64,000 nucleotides of DNA from CALACW01 sp963627915 (GCA_963627915.1 CAVGCY010000025.1:1-64000); one strand, 5' to 3'; counted from the stretch's first letter, positions 25,275 to 34,274 are shown. Notes: generated from the letters alone by a model not told the origin. Translations and numbers: made by a program.

Positions 25275-28200
25275 TTACGCTTTTGCAGTTGAAGCTCCGG
25301 AGAAAATACTCTTGAAGAACAGAGCAATCTTTTCAAACAGGCTCTTGAGCATTTTGAGGATTCTCGCAATAAGCGAAAGCTTCTCCGAGCCTCCCGACGA
25401 GCCTGCGTCAAGCAAAGCCTTGATATAGGTCATGAAATTGTCCGAACCAAACGCCTTGAACAGATCGGTTATGCTGAAGTCAACTTTTCTGAATCTGTCT
25501 CCGATATTGTCGGCAACGGGAACAAGGAACGAGATAAGAGTATAGAAGAATCCCATTATCTTATCGGGTATCTCGTTTTCGTTTGCCGCCTGGTTGAGGA
25601 ATGTAAATATCTTCGTAAGAAGAGCTGAATCCTCATCGTCGAGCATACAGAATGTAATAAGGAAGTTGCTCAGATTAACAGCATTCGACTCATAGAACAG
25701 CGTCTGCATTACAAGTCTTAACGCAAGCGTCAGCAAATCCGCGCCGCCGGATGAGTTAAGGAATATAATCTGTTCGTTATTCTTCGAGGTAACCTTTGTA
25801 AGAGTACCTACGCACAGCGTTGAAAGGTCAATATACGGGAGCGTAATATTGAGCTTACCTACCGCATAATCGGTAACGGTTACCTCAACGGTTTCGGTAA
25901 TAACATTGCCCTCGTCGTCAAGAATCTGATTGCCGTCCTCGTCAAGCTTCGGCTGCTCCTGCGTTTCCTTATGCGTACCGAGAACTATATTCTTATTCTC
26001 GATATCGAACGAAAGCGCAGTTCCGACAAGCGACTCTATAAGAGAATTGATAAGCTGGTTAGCATCGAAGTCAAGAGGTACAGAAAGGTTGAGAGCCATT
26101 CCGCCTACATTAATATTTGAAAGGAACTTATTAATAAGCGGATATGCGTCGTATACGGGCTGAAGTATATCAAGGAGAACGTATACGAAGTGAAGCAGAT
26201 TGTTAAGAGTATCGTTAAGACCGCCTATCGTTATAAAGAACATGAGGTTCGGTATCATGTTGAGAAGTACCGATACGGGATCGGCAAGAAGATCCTCAAC
26301 GAATGTAAACAGAGGCTTAAGCAGATAGTATACGCAGTCGCAGTTCTGAGAGGCATTGCTCTCGCCCGCATATACTCTCGCATAGTAATCCTGATAGGTC
26401 AAAAGATCATTAGCCGTGAGAGCCTCCATAAGAGGAATCCATGCATAGTAGTAGCCCGCATAGCCGGGGATGGTTACAAGATCGAATACCGAAAGGTTCT
26501 GGTCAAGAGCAAGGAATTTAAATACAAGCGAAAGCGGTGAAGCTATTGCGCTGATTGCTCTTAAGAAGATTTCACGTCCGGAATATCTTGAGGTTATTTC
26601 ATCATTATTGTAACCCCAGTCGATGGCTATAACCGAATCCTCGCCGGTATCCTCATTTACTGTAGTCTGATAGAACGTGGCTTCATCGTAGGTATTGCCC
26701 TTTAACGTGCCGTCCTCAAGAACATTTGAAGCGTCTCGTCTGATCCAGCCGGAGGCAAAGGTTGTTTTGGAATTGCCGCTTGCGTCGGTGTAGCTGAACT
26801 CATAATCGAGAGCGTCCGCAAGAGCCTGCTTTGAATAGTCGATATCAAGAGCGTTATTGAGCAGCGACTCAAGGTTAAGTCCGCCTATCATGCCGTAAAT
26901 AAGATTTGCAATCTTTGAAAGCATCTCGTTATTGAACAGGAAGTCAGCAAGCTTATCCTCAAGGAAACCGGTAAGAGAATCGAGATCCTCTATCTTAAGC
27001 ATTGCAAGTACGTTCTCGATAAGACCGTCAAGGTTGTTCGTTACATACTGAGCGTTTTCCTTTGTCCAGTATTTGGTATAAAGAACGCCCGAGCCGAAAG
27101 TATAGTCATTATACTTATCCGCATATTCCATAAGCTCATCCGTCTTATAGTCTACGGGGTCAAGATAGTATGTGTAGTTTCTGCCGGCAACAACGGACTT
27201 TGTGCCGTCGCTGTTCTCCTGAACGGTGAGAACGCTGCCGAACTCGTTCGTATAGAACAATTCGTAAAGAGCGGCTATAGCCTCGTCGGGATTAAGCGTG
27301 ATATTATTGATGATATCCTCAAGCTTAAGACCGTAGAAAAGGTTCTTCGTAAGCGTATCTCCAAGACCGAATGCGTCAAGAAGCGTAAGGTTGGTAGCGA
27401 ACTCGCTTGTTGTCATGTCATACGCTCTGTAGTTGAGAGCCGAGAAGAGGTAACGGAAGATGTACAGAAGAACAAGTCCGTAGGACTCCTGTCCGTCAAC
27501 GGTCATCTCGATGTACTTTCTCGTATTCGCCGCCCATGTTTCCTTACTGTTCGTAAGAGCGGTATTTCTGAGTGACGAAACCTGTCTTTCGGTACCTGTA
27601 GCCTGAAGCTTATAGTCCATAAGAGCGGGAAGTTTAACGTCGTTTTTCTCCATTACCACGGAGTATTCCGTTTTATAATTAATCGTATCGGCAGGCTTGT
27701 TTATCGTTCTTACCTGAGTAAACGCAATATCCTCGCCGGGCTTATCGCCTGAGGTCGTTTCTTCACCCGTTTCGGGATCGTCATAAATATAATAGCTGTA
27801 ATAAATCTTTACTTTATTCTTATATTCCTCGACAAGCTCCGTCGTGGTAAGCTCTGACGCGTCAAGTACCTTGCCCGCCGCGTTCGAGTATGCTATATCC
27901 TCCAAAACGGATCTTTCAAGATTTATCGAGCCGTCTGCGTTAAGTCCGGTTACCTTTTCGGTGTACTCCGAGTCGGGATAAAGCGAAAGGTTTCCGCTCG
28001 TGTTTGCGTACGCCTCGCTAACTCCGACCGTTTCAATCGTACTCGATTCGCAGCCGTACTGTTTCGCGGCCTGAACAGCCTCATCCTCGGTCTTATAAAC
28101 AGCCGATCCGCTGTAGGGCGCGCCCTGAGCAGTCTTACCGTTTGCAACATAACCGATAATCGGATTACCGGTTTCCGCACCGAGAGAAATAAGCTTCAGA

Positions 28201-30668
28201 ACATTGTCAAGAGAGTTAAGGAAGTTAAGCTTATCGCCCAAAAGGTCGCCTACATTTAGCGTATAAACATTTGTATCAATACTCGACCACTTAATACCGA
28301 TAACAAGCTGGAAGGTATTAAGTGTAGAAAGAAGAGTACCCGAAGTAAGATAATACGAAAGGTTTGGAAGAAGTGAGAGAATCGTTTCAACCGGGTTGTC
28401 AAGCAGGTTATTCTCAATCCAGTTAAAGATAGGTCCGGTAATAAGGTTGATAAACGACGTAACGTTCGACTGCTGATATGCGCTTATCATTATTCTTGCG
28501 CTCGTCTCGAAATCAGCCTGATTTACAAGTCCGTTTGAAGAGCCGATACCGAGAGTTTCAAACAAGGGAAGAAGAATATCGTTCCATCCCTGAGCGCCTC
28601 TGATTCTTGCATAAAGTCTGGACCAAAGAACTGTCGTAACTTCTATGCTGAACTCCTGATTAGCAAGAACAGCGGCAAGAAGAGGAGCCGCGCCGAGAAG
28701 AACAGCGGAGAGAGCCTCCTGGAACTTACCTCTGTCACCGTTGATACCCCAATAGAGAGTATCGAAGTTGACATCCTTCCAACGCTGTCCCATATACTCG
28801 TCGTTTTCCTTACCGATGGCGTAATAACCGTTATATGCAACAGCACCGCCCTTGGCGTTCTTTAACTGATTGTATACCACAGGATATTTTGAATTAAATC
28901 CTGTTTTCTCCATAAGGTAAGCGATACCTGCGGGGGTGATACCTATATTAGAATCTATAAGCAAATCATAAACAAGTGCCTGCCATCCGTTTGAGTCGTC
29001 AACAACCCAGCCGACTAAAGTGCTTCCCGCACTGCCGAGAGTATTCTTAATAAATGCGTCAGTAATGTTCTCATCGAGAAGATTCGTAATCATCGGATAA
29101 ATCTTGCCCATAATAAGGTTGATTATCGAATCCTGATAAAGCATGTTATCAAGGATATTTGTAACCATTTCCTTAGGCGTGCTGTAATCCTTGCCGCCCA
29201 AAAGCTCATTCTCGGGAGGAAGGAACGAATGAAGCGAACCTGCAAGTTTTTTGCTTGACATAAGACTGTCGATAGTATCAACGATAGTCGTAACCTTCTC
29301 AGTCGTAACCTCGTATGTAACAGGGTCGCCGGTCGATCTGTCGACATAATCGCCGACGGTTCTCGAGGGCAGATATTTCTGATCCATGGCGATGGGCTTT
29401 AACTGAGTTACAAGGTTAATGTAGCTGTATGCGTCGTCACCGTAAATTTTAATCTTAGCCTCATTGGAAATTGAATTGAAAACATCATAATATGTCATGA
29501 TGTCGTTATAGGCATTGGTCATAAGATCTGCGTTCGTCTCAAGCTCAAGTTTGGATGAGCCGTCCGTCGAGCCGTCGGCAAGACCGTAATATTTCGAGAA
29601 ATACTGCGGAAGAGAGGTTTTGAGCTTATAAAGAGCCGCTCTCGAGTTATCCACCGAATTTCTGTCTTTATCAATAGTATATCCTTTATTATAATATTGA
29701 GGCTTCGTGCCGGAATCGTCAAAGCTTCTGTCCATGCTCCACTTTACGTCAAGATAACGTATCGTAATGGCGGCAGGCTTTATATCCTCGGCAAGAAGAA
29801 CGGTATCTACGTCCGTATAGCAGTAAAACTCATAGGAATGGAACCAGTTGCCCGAATTTACCGTCGTGCAGTTACCGCAGAAATAGTCGATAACGGTTTC
29901 AACGTTAAGATATTCGTAAAGAGTTTTCTCCTCGATATCACCGTTTTTAAATCTGTTTCTGAGATCGTCGCCGTACTCGCCGTCTCTTATCTTATCGGCA
30001 ATGGACTTATCCTCGGTCTTTATCGTCGGGTCATAGTACCATGTGCCGTCGGCTTTCTGAGCGTTATACCATACTTCATTGCCGTTTGAATCAATCTCGT
30101 ACGTCTTATGGTCTGAAACGCCTACAAGCTCGCCGAGAGCGTCAACGAAATACGAATAACCGTCGAAATAAAGCAGATTGCCGTCGTTATCCTTCATATT
30201 GCGGAGCTTATCCTTAACCGCGTCGGAAACCATAGGTATTGTATAATTTCCTACGCCGTAGGTCGTGCTCATAACGTTATCGGCAATTGCGTAAAACTGA
30301 ATCGCAGCGTTTCTGATATGATTTGAGCTGTCGTCGAGTGCGGTAACCTTATGGGTGTACGCAAACGAACGTACCGTATTGGAGCTTGAGTCGTTATAGA
30401 CGTAATCTCCCTGCTCATTTTCGACCGTATACTGATTTAAATCACGTATCAGACTTGCCTGCTTGATACCGTCGTCATCAACATCAATCACGGTTTTGTT
30501 TACACCGCCGGAGGACGCCGTATGCGTTTTAAAGAACATATAGGCAAGAGTCTTATAACTCGACTCTAACTGTTCGTTGTCCGCATAAGAAACGAAGCCG
30601 ACGGACACTGCCGAAAATAAGAAAACAGTTGAAAGTAAAACACAAAGAACTTTTTTCGTTAATTTCAT
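25275..30668 (-). CDS. Giant secreted protein (1797 aa), unknown function, duplicated domain
   Basis: A signal peptide (residues 1-30: KKVLCVLLSTVFLFSAVSVG) precedes long helical, hydrophobic-rich stretches without clear transmembrane packing. Two regions about 700 residues apart resemble each other: LLDNPVETILSLLPNLSYYL (near 755) and LLADPVSVLLNMIPNLMFFI (near 1460). Both sit in a larger matching block (APLLAAVLANQEFSI versus SPLSLVFKFLALDQNLSV upstream). The C-terminus is short and basic-amphipathic (KMLKSLFEKIALFFKSIF). There are no dockerin, LRR or catalytic motifs that I recognise. AAAGGAG and a promoter at 30736-30764 support the start. It probably sits at the cell surface. Confidence 0.8.
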   Translation of the reverse strand: MKLTKKVLCVLLSTVFLFSAVSVGFVSYADNEQLESSYKTLAYMFFKTHTASSGGVNKTVIDVDDDGIKQASLIRDLNQYTVENEQGDYVYNDSSSNTVRSFAYTHKVTALDDSSNHIRNAAIQFYAIADNVMSTTYGVGNYTIPMVSDAVKDKLRNMKDNDGNLLYFDGYSYFVDALGELVGVSDHKTYEIDSNGNEVWYNAQKADGTWYYDPTIKTEDKSIADKIRDGEYGDDLRNRFKNGDIEEKTLYEYLNVETVIDYFCGNCTTVNSGNWFHSYEFYCYTDVDTVLLAEDIKPAAITIRYLDVKWSMDRSFDDSGTKPQYYNKGYTIDKDRNSVDNSRAALYKLKTSLPQYFSKYYGLADGSTDGSSKLELETNADLMTNAYNDIMTYYDVFNSISNEAKIKIYGDDAYSYINLVTQLKPIAMDQKYLPSRTVGDYVDRSTGDPVTYEVTTEKVTTIVDTIDSLMSSKKLAGSLHSFLPPENELLGGKDYSTPKEMVTNILDNMLYQDSIINLIMGKIYPMITNLLDENITDAFIKNTLGSAGSTLVGWVVDDSNGWQALVYDLLIDSNIGITPAGIAYLMEKTGFNSKYPVVYNQLKNAKGGAVAYNGYYAIGKENDEYMGQRWKDVNFDTLYWGINGDRGKFQEALSAVLLGAAPLLAAVLANQEFSIEVTTVLWSRLYARIRGAQGWNDILLPLFETLGIGSSNGLVNQADFETSARIMISAYQQSNVTSFINLITGPIFNWIENNLLDNPVETILSLLPNLSYYLTSGTLLSTLNTFQLVIGIKWSSIDTNVYTLNVGDLLGDKLNFLNSLDNVLKLISLGAETGNPIIGYVANGKTAQGAPYSGSAVYKTEDEAVQAAKQYGCESSTIETVGVSEAYANTSGNLSLYPDSEYTEKVTGLNADGSINLERSVLEDIAYSNAAGKVLDASELTTTELVEEYKNKVKIYYSYYIYDDPETGEETTSGDKPGEDIAFTQVRTINKPADTINYKTEYSVVMEKNDVKLPALMDYKLQATGTERQVSSLRNTALTNSKETWAANTRKYIEMTVDGQESYGLVLLYIFRYLFSALNYRAYDMTTSEFATNLTLLDAFGLGDTLTKNLFYGLKLEDIINNITLNPDEAIAALYELFYTNEFGSVLTVQENSDGTKSVVAGRNYTYYLDPVDYKTDELMEYADKYNDYTFGSGVLYTKYWTKENAQYVTNNLDGLIENVLAMLKIEDLDSLTGFLEDKLADFLFNNEMLSKIANLIYGMIGGLNLESLLNNALDIDYSKQALADALDYEFSYTDASGNSKTTFASGWIRRDASNVLEDGTLKGNTYDEATFYQTTVNEDTGEDSVIAIDWGYNNDEITSRYSGREIFLRAISAIASPLSLVFKFLALDQNLSVFDLVTIPGYAGYYYAWIPLMEALTANDLLTYQDYYARVYAGESNASQNCDCVYYLLKPLFTFVEDLLADPVSVLLNMIPNLMFFITIGGLNDTLNNLLHFVYVLLDILQPVYDAYPLINKFLSNINVGGMALNLSVPLDFDANQLINSLIESLVGTALSFDIENKNIVLGTHKETQEQPKLDEDGNQILDDEGNVITETVEVTVTDYAVGKLNITLPYIDLSTLCVGTLTKVTSKNNEQIIFLNSSGGADLLTLALRLVMQTLFYESNAVNLSNFLITFCMLDDEDSALLTKIFTFLNQAANENEIPDKIMGFFYTLISFLVPVADNIGDRFRKVDFSITDLFKAFGSDNFMTYIKALLDAGSSGGSEKLSLIARILKMLKSLFEKIALFFKSIFSGASTAKA

Positions 30669-30735
30669 GTAGTGTCATCTCCTTTAAAAATTTTGTGATA
30701 TATACAGAAACACCACTGTAATATACTCCACTCTT

Positions 30736-30764
30736 ATTATATACATTTAATTAAAACAAAGCAA
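30736..30764 (-). promoter_or_regulatory. Promoter of the 1797-residue gene
   Basis: On the minus strand TTGCTT (30759-30764) and TATAAT (30736-30741) are 17 bases apart. Confidence 0.6.
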
Positions 30765-30857
30765 GCGACATAATTGATATTTTTGTCGATTTGGCGAGTT
30801 CGGAATAAATTTCATTGTTTTTAATAAATTGTGAACGCTGATTTTGTTAAAAAATAC

Positions 30858-30886
30858 TTGATTTTTTTCTGCGTTTAGGTTATAAT
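30858..30886 (+). promoter_or_regulatory. Promoter of tRNA-Leu
   Basis: TTGATT (30858-30863) and a perfect TATAAT (30881-30886) are 17 bases apart, about 34 bases before the tRNA. Confidence 0.7.
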
Positions 30887-30919
30887 CTCCAATGTGCTTG
30901 AAAAAGTACGGCAAAAAAA

Positions 30920-31007
30920 GCCGGCGTGTTGGAATTGGCAGACGAGGCGGACTCAAAATCCGTTGGGCTAATAACCCGTGCGGGTTCGACCCCCGCCGCC
31001 GGCACCA
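30920..31007 (+). tRNA. tRNA-Leu (CAA)
   Basis: The acceptor stem is GCCGGCG/CGCCGGC and the anticodon loop CTCAAAA gives anticodon CAA (reads UUG). There is a long class II variable arm, a T loop GGTTCGACCCC, and an encoded CCA end. Its own promoter precedes it and a terminator follows. Confidence 0.97.
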
Positions 31008-31013
31008 TTTAAA

Positions 31014-31057
31014 AAAGCTCGCTAACCCATTGACTTAACCGGGTTTGCGGGCTTTTT
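31014..31057 (+). terminator. Terminator of tRNA-Leu
   Basis: AGCTCGCTAACCC pairs with GGGTTTGCGGGCT, followed by TTTTT. Confidence 0.85.
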
Positions 31058-31222
31058 ATATTGTTATAGGCGAATTGCAGACGTTTTAAATAACAATAAA
31101 TTCTGTTTCGTTATCAAAAGATATCAGCAAAGAAAGTCAGGCAACGGTCAAGATGCCTGTCAAAGCACAAAGCATACCACACATATAGGTTTTATCTATA
31201 TGCTATAATTTAATTCATGTAT

Positions 31223-31251
31223 TAGACAAAACGCACGGCTTCTGATATACT
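31223..31251 (+). promoter_or_regulatory. Promoter of the metY leader
   Basis: TAGACA (31223-31228) and TATACT (31246-31251) are 17 bases apart. A start of transcription near 31258 leaves only a short stretch before the leader ORF. An extra TATAAT lies at 31204-31209. The interval 31059-31220 holds nothing else that I recognise. Confidence 0.6.
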
Positions 31252-31275
31252 TACGGACGTAAGGAGATGAACGGC

Positions 31276-31341
31276 ATGAACGTAAAATTCAAACGCAAAA
31301 CAATGTCGGTTCATACGCTTCTGAGTCTGAACCGAATGTGA
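31276..31341 (+). CDS. Putative 21-residue leader ORF of metY
   Basis: An ATG with AAGGAG upstream opens a 21-codon frame (starts MNVKFKRKTM, ends SLNRM) ending in TGA. It begins about 18 bases into the predicted transcript and ends 73 bases before metY. It contains three Met codons, one directly before the stop. Its 3' end overlaps an RNA hairpin. It may be a regulatory leader peptide, or chance coding inside a structured leader. Confidence 0.45.
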   Translation: MNVKFKRKTMSVHTLLSLNRM

Positions 31342-31360
31342 AGATTTTAAATTACTCAGA
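31307..31360 (+). promoter_or_regulatory. Predicted H-type pseudoknot in the metY leader
   Basis: Stem 1 pairs CGGTTCA (31307-31313) with TGAACCG (31328-31334). Its loop contains TCTGAGT (31320-31326), which is complementary to ACTCAGA (31354-31360). That gives stem 2, with loops of 6, 1 and 19 bases. Compact pseudoknots of this shape are known among SAM-binding riboswitches, but this sequence does not match a consensus that I know. Confidence 0.4.
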
Positions 31361-31414
31361 TTGTATCAACTAATTAATTAATCAACAAAAAAACATATTT
31401 CGGAGGAATTGAAA

Positions 31415-32716
31415 ATGGCAGATATAAAAAATTCGGCAAATTGGAGCTTTGAAACAAAACAGTTACACATAGGACAGGAACAGCCCGACCCCGTCACCGA
31501 CGCAAGAGCGGTTCCGATATACGCAACAACGTCGTACGTTTTCCATGATTCACAGCACGCGGCGGACAGATTCGCGCTCAGGGACGCAGGCAATATTTAC
31601 GGCCGCCTTACAAACCCCACACAGGACATTTTTGAACAGAGAATCGCTTCTCTCGAATCAGGCTCTGCCGCTCTTGCCGTAGCGTCCGGCGCGGCGGCTA
31701 TCAACTACACGCTCTGCGCTCTGGCAAAAAGCGGTGAGCATATAGTAGCCTCAAAAACAATTTACGGCGGAACATACAATCTTTTGGCGCACACGCTCCC
31801 CCTCTCGGCAGGAATTAACGCAACGTTCGTCGACCCCGAGGAGGAAGGCTCGTTTGAAAACGCGATACAGGAAAACACGAAAGCGATATTCGTTGAAACG
31901 CTCGGAAATCCAAATTCAAACATTATCGACCTCGAAGCCGTCGCAGAAATCGCACATAAGCATAACATTCCGCTCGTAGTCGATTCTACATTTGCAACGC
32001 CGTATCTTATCAGACCGATTGAACACGGCGCGGATATCGTAGTCCATTCCGCAACAAAATTCATAGGCGGACACGGCACCGCGATAGGCGGAGTTATTGT
32101 CGAAAGCGGAAAATTCGACTGGAAGGGTTCGGGCAAATTCCCGTGGATATCCGACCCGAATCCGAGCTATCACGGCGTTTCGTTCGCAGACGCCGTACCG
32201 TCAGCCGCATTCGTTACATATATCCGGGCAATTCTTTTAAGAGATACGGGCGCGACGCTCTCTCCGTTTCATGCGTTCATATTCTTACAGGGGCTTGAAA
32301 CGCTCTCGTTAAGAGTTGAAAGACACGTTCAGAATGCGCTTAAAATCGTTGACTATTTAAATTCAAATCCCAAGGTTGAAGCTGTCCATCATCCCTCGCT
32401 CGAATCCGAGCCGAGCCACAAGCTTTATAAAAAATATTTTCCGAACGGAGCAGGCTCTATTTTCACGTTTGAAATCAAGGGCGGAGCGGACGAAGCTAAA
32501 AAATTCATAGACAATCTTGCGATATTCTCGCTTCTTGCAAATGTCGCCGACGTTAAATCGCTCGTAATCCACCCCGCAAGCACAACCCATTCGCAGTTAA
32601 ATGAGGAGGAGCTTGCCGAGCAGGGAATCAAGCCGAATACGATAAGGCTTTCTGTCGGAATCGAAAATTCCGACGACCTTATCGCAGCTCTCGACGAAGC
32701 GTTCAAAGCCATTTGA
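31415..32716 (+). CDS. metY: O-acetylhomoserine aminocarboxypropyltransferase (O-acetylhomoserine sulfhydrylase)
   Basis: This 433-residue Cys/Met-metabolism PLP enzyme starts near ETKQLHIGQEQPDP and has the cofactor lysine in SATKFIGGHGT. Its length and the stretch FPWISDPNPSYHG are typical of MetY rather than cystathionine gamma-synthase or lyase (about 380). It forms homocysteine (or methionine) from O-acetylhomoserine and sulfide (or methanethiol). GGAGG fixes the ATG at 31415. The long leader with an ORF and a pseudoknot suggests feedback control by methionine or SAM. A lost metI permease at 19.7 kb fits reliance on synthesis. Confidence 0.93.
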   Translation: MADIKNSANWSFETKQLHIGQEQPDPVTDARAVPIYATTSYVFHDSQHAADRFALRDAGNIYGRLTNPTQDIFEQRIASLESGSAALAVASGAAAINYTLCALAKSGEHIVASKTIYGGTYNLLAHTLPLSAGINATFVDPEEEGSFENAIQENTKAIFVETLGNPNSNIIDLEAVAEIAHKHNIPLVVDSTFATPYLIRPIEHGADIVVHSATKFIGGHGTAIGGVIVESGKFDWKGSGKFPWISDPNPSYHGVSFADAVPSAAFVTYIRAILLRDTGATLSPFHAFIFLQGLETLSLRVERHVQNALKIVDYLNSNPKVEAVHHPSLESEPSHKLYKKYFPNGAGSIFTFEIKGGADEAKKFIDNLAIFSLLANVADVKSLVIHPASTTHSQLNEEELAEQGIKPNTIRLSVGIENSDDLIAALDEAFKAI

Positions 32717-32738
32717 TTTATATAGAACTTCAAAAAAA

Positions 32739-32770
32739 GTGCGGACTGTGTTCAGACATCCGCACCTTTT
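32739..32770. terminator. Terminator of metY
   Basis: GTGCGGA (32739-32745) pairs with TCCGCAC (32759-32765), followed by CTTTTT. A-runs on the other side make it usable in both directions. Confidence 0.85.
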
Positions 32771-32788
32771 TGTTTTATATAAATATAT

Positions 32789-33172
32789 TTATGATTCCCT
32801 GTTATTGAGATCCACACGGTAGATATCCTGATTATCAATATCCGCATTCGGAATTATGACGGGCGGAATACCGGCATTTGAGGTAAGCGTTATTACATAC
32901 GAACGCACTATGGGGAAAAGCGCCTTGAACGTATCGACATGAAGCTTCTCTTTCTTTGCTCCGTCCTTAAACGAAAAAATTCCGACAAGGACAACCTTTA
33001 TGTAAAAATTATTCTTATCGTTTTTGTCGAAAATCTCCGCCGAAAATTCGCCACGGCATACATCGTTTTTTGAATATCCGACGTTATACGAATACTTGTT
33101 TCCGATTTCGATTTTAGTATTCGGCACAAGCTTATTTACAAATACAACATCGTTTACTCTGAATGTTTTCAT
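32789..33172 (-). CDS. SecB-like chaperone
   Basis: This 127-residue protein ends LFPIVRSYVITLTSNAGIPP followed by VIIP, closely matching the conserved SecB C-terminal half (LFPYAR, then GFPPLLLPP). The beta-rich N-terminal part also fits. SecB holds preproteins unfolded for SecA. In Gram-positive bacteria SecB-like proteins are scattered, and some (mycobacterial) protect an antitoxin. The ATG at 33170-33172 lies seven bases after the mutT stop, so it is probably translated by coupling; there is no close ribosome site. It is the last gene of a four-gene operon that includes a small hydrophobic ORF, a possible client. Confidence 0.75.
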   Translation of the reverse strand: MKTFRVNDVVFVNKLVPNTKIEIGNKYSYNVGYSKNDVCRGEFSAEIFDKNDKNNFYIKVVLVGIFSFKDGAKKEKLHVDTFKALFPIVRSYVITLTSNAGIPPVIIPNADIDNQDIYRVDLNNRES

Positions 33173-33179
33173 AATAAAT

Positions 33180-33575
33180 TCAGCCAAGATAATCCTCCTC
33201 CGCAAGTATTTTTATAATATCCTTATCCGCCGGACAAAATTCAAAATCGGGTATTTCGCCGCCGGTTATCCATTTCAAATCAACGTGTTCTTTAAGCTGA
33301 AGCGTTCCTCCGGTGATATCCGCCAATATAAAATGAACACTTACATTAATATCCGGATATTCATACTCGGTAACGCATATCTCCCTGCCGACGGAAATTT
33401 CAATTCCGAGCTCCTCCATGCATTCGCGTTTAAGACATTCATCGAGAGTTTCCCCCGGCTCCGTCTTACCTCCGGGAAACTCCCACTTGAGCGCATTGCC
33501 CTTATTCGGCGGACGGCGGCATATCATAAATCTGCCGTTTTTAATAAAAACCGCGGCTGTAACATCTCTTATCAT
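33180..33575 (-). CDS. MutT-type Nudix hydrolase
   Basis: This 131-residue protein has a complete Nudix box (GGKTEPGETLDECLKRECME, then ELG) and the early FPGG. RPPNKGNALKWEFPGGK is typical of MutT-like 8-oxo-dGTP diphosphatases, which clean oxidised guanine nucleotides. GGAGGAG upstream lies in the small ORF, whose stop codon directly abuts this ATG (TGAATG across 33573-33578). Other nucleotide substrates remain possible. Confidence 0.88.
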   Translation of the reverse strand: MIRDVTAAVFIKNGRFMICRRPPNKGNALKWEFPGGKTEPGETLDECLKRECMEELGIEISVGREICVTEYEYPDINVSVHFILADITGGTLQLKEHVDLKWITGGEIPDFEFCPADKDIIKILAEEDYLG

Positions 33576-33731
33576 TCATATCTCCTCCAAGTTAAAACAA
33601 AAATTGAAATTCACAAGAACGGCATTCGACGGTCTGTCGGCGTTCTTCATGTCCGACGATAAAATATTAATGCAGATAATACTCACCGCCGAAACAAGAA
33701 TTTGAATTATTATAAGATTTGCCCTTTTCAT
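33576..33731 (-). CDS. Small hydrophobic protein (51 aa)
   Basis: An ATG at 33729-33731 opens a 51-codon frame with an N-terminal hydrophobic helix (MKRANLIIIQILVSAVSIIC), then a polar tail ending FNLEEI. Its stop codon abuts the mutT ATG, and it begins six bases after the YgjP stop, so it fills the operon gap exactly. No strong ribosome site is seen and translation may be coupled. It is too small to assign. It could be a signal-bearing small protein or an antitoxin/toxin-like peptide served by the SecB-like chaperone. Confidence 0.45.
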   Translation of the reverse strand: MKRANLIIIQILVSAVSIICINILSSDMKNADRPSNAVLVNFNFCFNLEEI

Positions 33732-33737
33732 TTTCTG

Positions 33738-34274
33738 TCATCCGTTCTTTAAAAGCCTTTCCCGCTCTTTCCAATCGGGAAGAATACTCTGAACCAACGC
33801 ATAAAACCGTGCGGAATGGTTCATATGTACGGTATGACAAAGTTCATGGACAATTACGTAATCTACGGCTCGCTTATCGCAGAGCATAAGGCGGTACGAA
33901 TAGCATATCCCGCCCCTCGAATTACAGCTGCCGAACCTCTTTTCGGCGGAAGTTATTTTAATATAGGAATATTTTAACCCGGTTTTTACGCTGTAATACT
34001 CCGTGCGATCACTTAAATAATCAAAAGCCTCTTTTTTTAATTTTTCGATATCCGAATCATTTAAACCTGCGCTCTTGTCCGTTCTGTTTTTTATCCGCTC
34101 CCGCGTTTTTTCAATCCATTCTGAATGCTTATTAACCTCATCCTCTATCGTTTTATCCGACAGGAACAACGGGGCTTTGACAGTGACGGACAAATCGTTC
34201 TCTATATGAATCGCAAGCGTTTTTCTTTTGCTTCTTACAACATTGTACTTTTCCATATTTTGATTATACATCAT
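33738..34274 (-). CDS. YgjP-like (M48/WLM-type) zinc metallopeptidase domain protein
   Basis: This 178-residue protein carries the zinc motif HELCH followed by the third ligand region HMNHSARF. The sequence ending LPDWKERERLL is characteristic of YgjP/DUF45 proteins. The N-terminal part is a beta-rich domain (RKTLAIHIENDLSVTVKAP). The family is predicted to cleave peptides in the cytoplasm; its natural substrate is unknown. It is the first gene of the operon with the small ORF, mutT and secB-like gene. The ribosome site is weak. Confidence 0.85.
   Translation of the reverse strand: MMYNQNMEKYNVVRSKRKTLAIHIENDLSVTVKAPLFLSDKTIEDEVNKHSEWIEKTRERIKNRTDKSAGLNDSDIEKLKKEAFDYLSDRTEYYSVKTGLKYSYIKITSAEKRFGSCNSRGGICYSYRLMLCDKRAVDYVIVHELCHTVHMNHSARFYALVQSILPDWKERERLLKNG

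Noticed and set aside
31090..31200. S-box (SAM-I) riboswitch before metY
   Set aside because: Fragments such as GGCAAC occur, but the core helices and the conserved order of the S-box are not there, and the region lies upstream of the better promoter.
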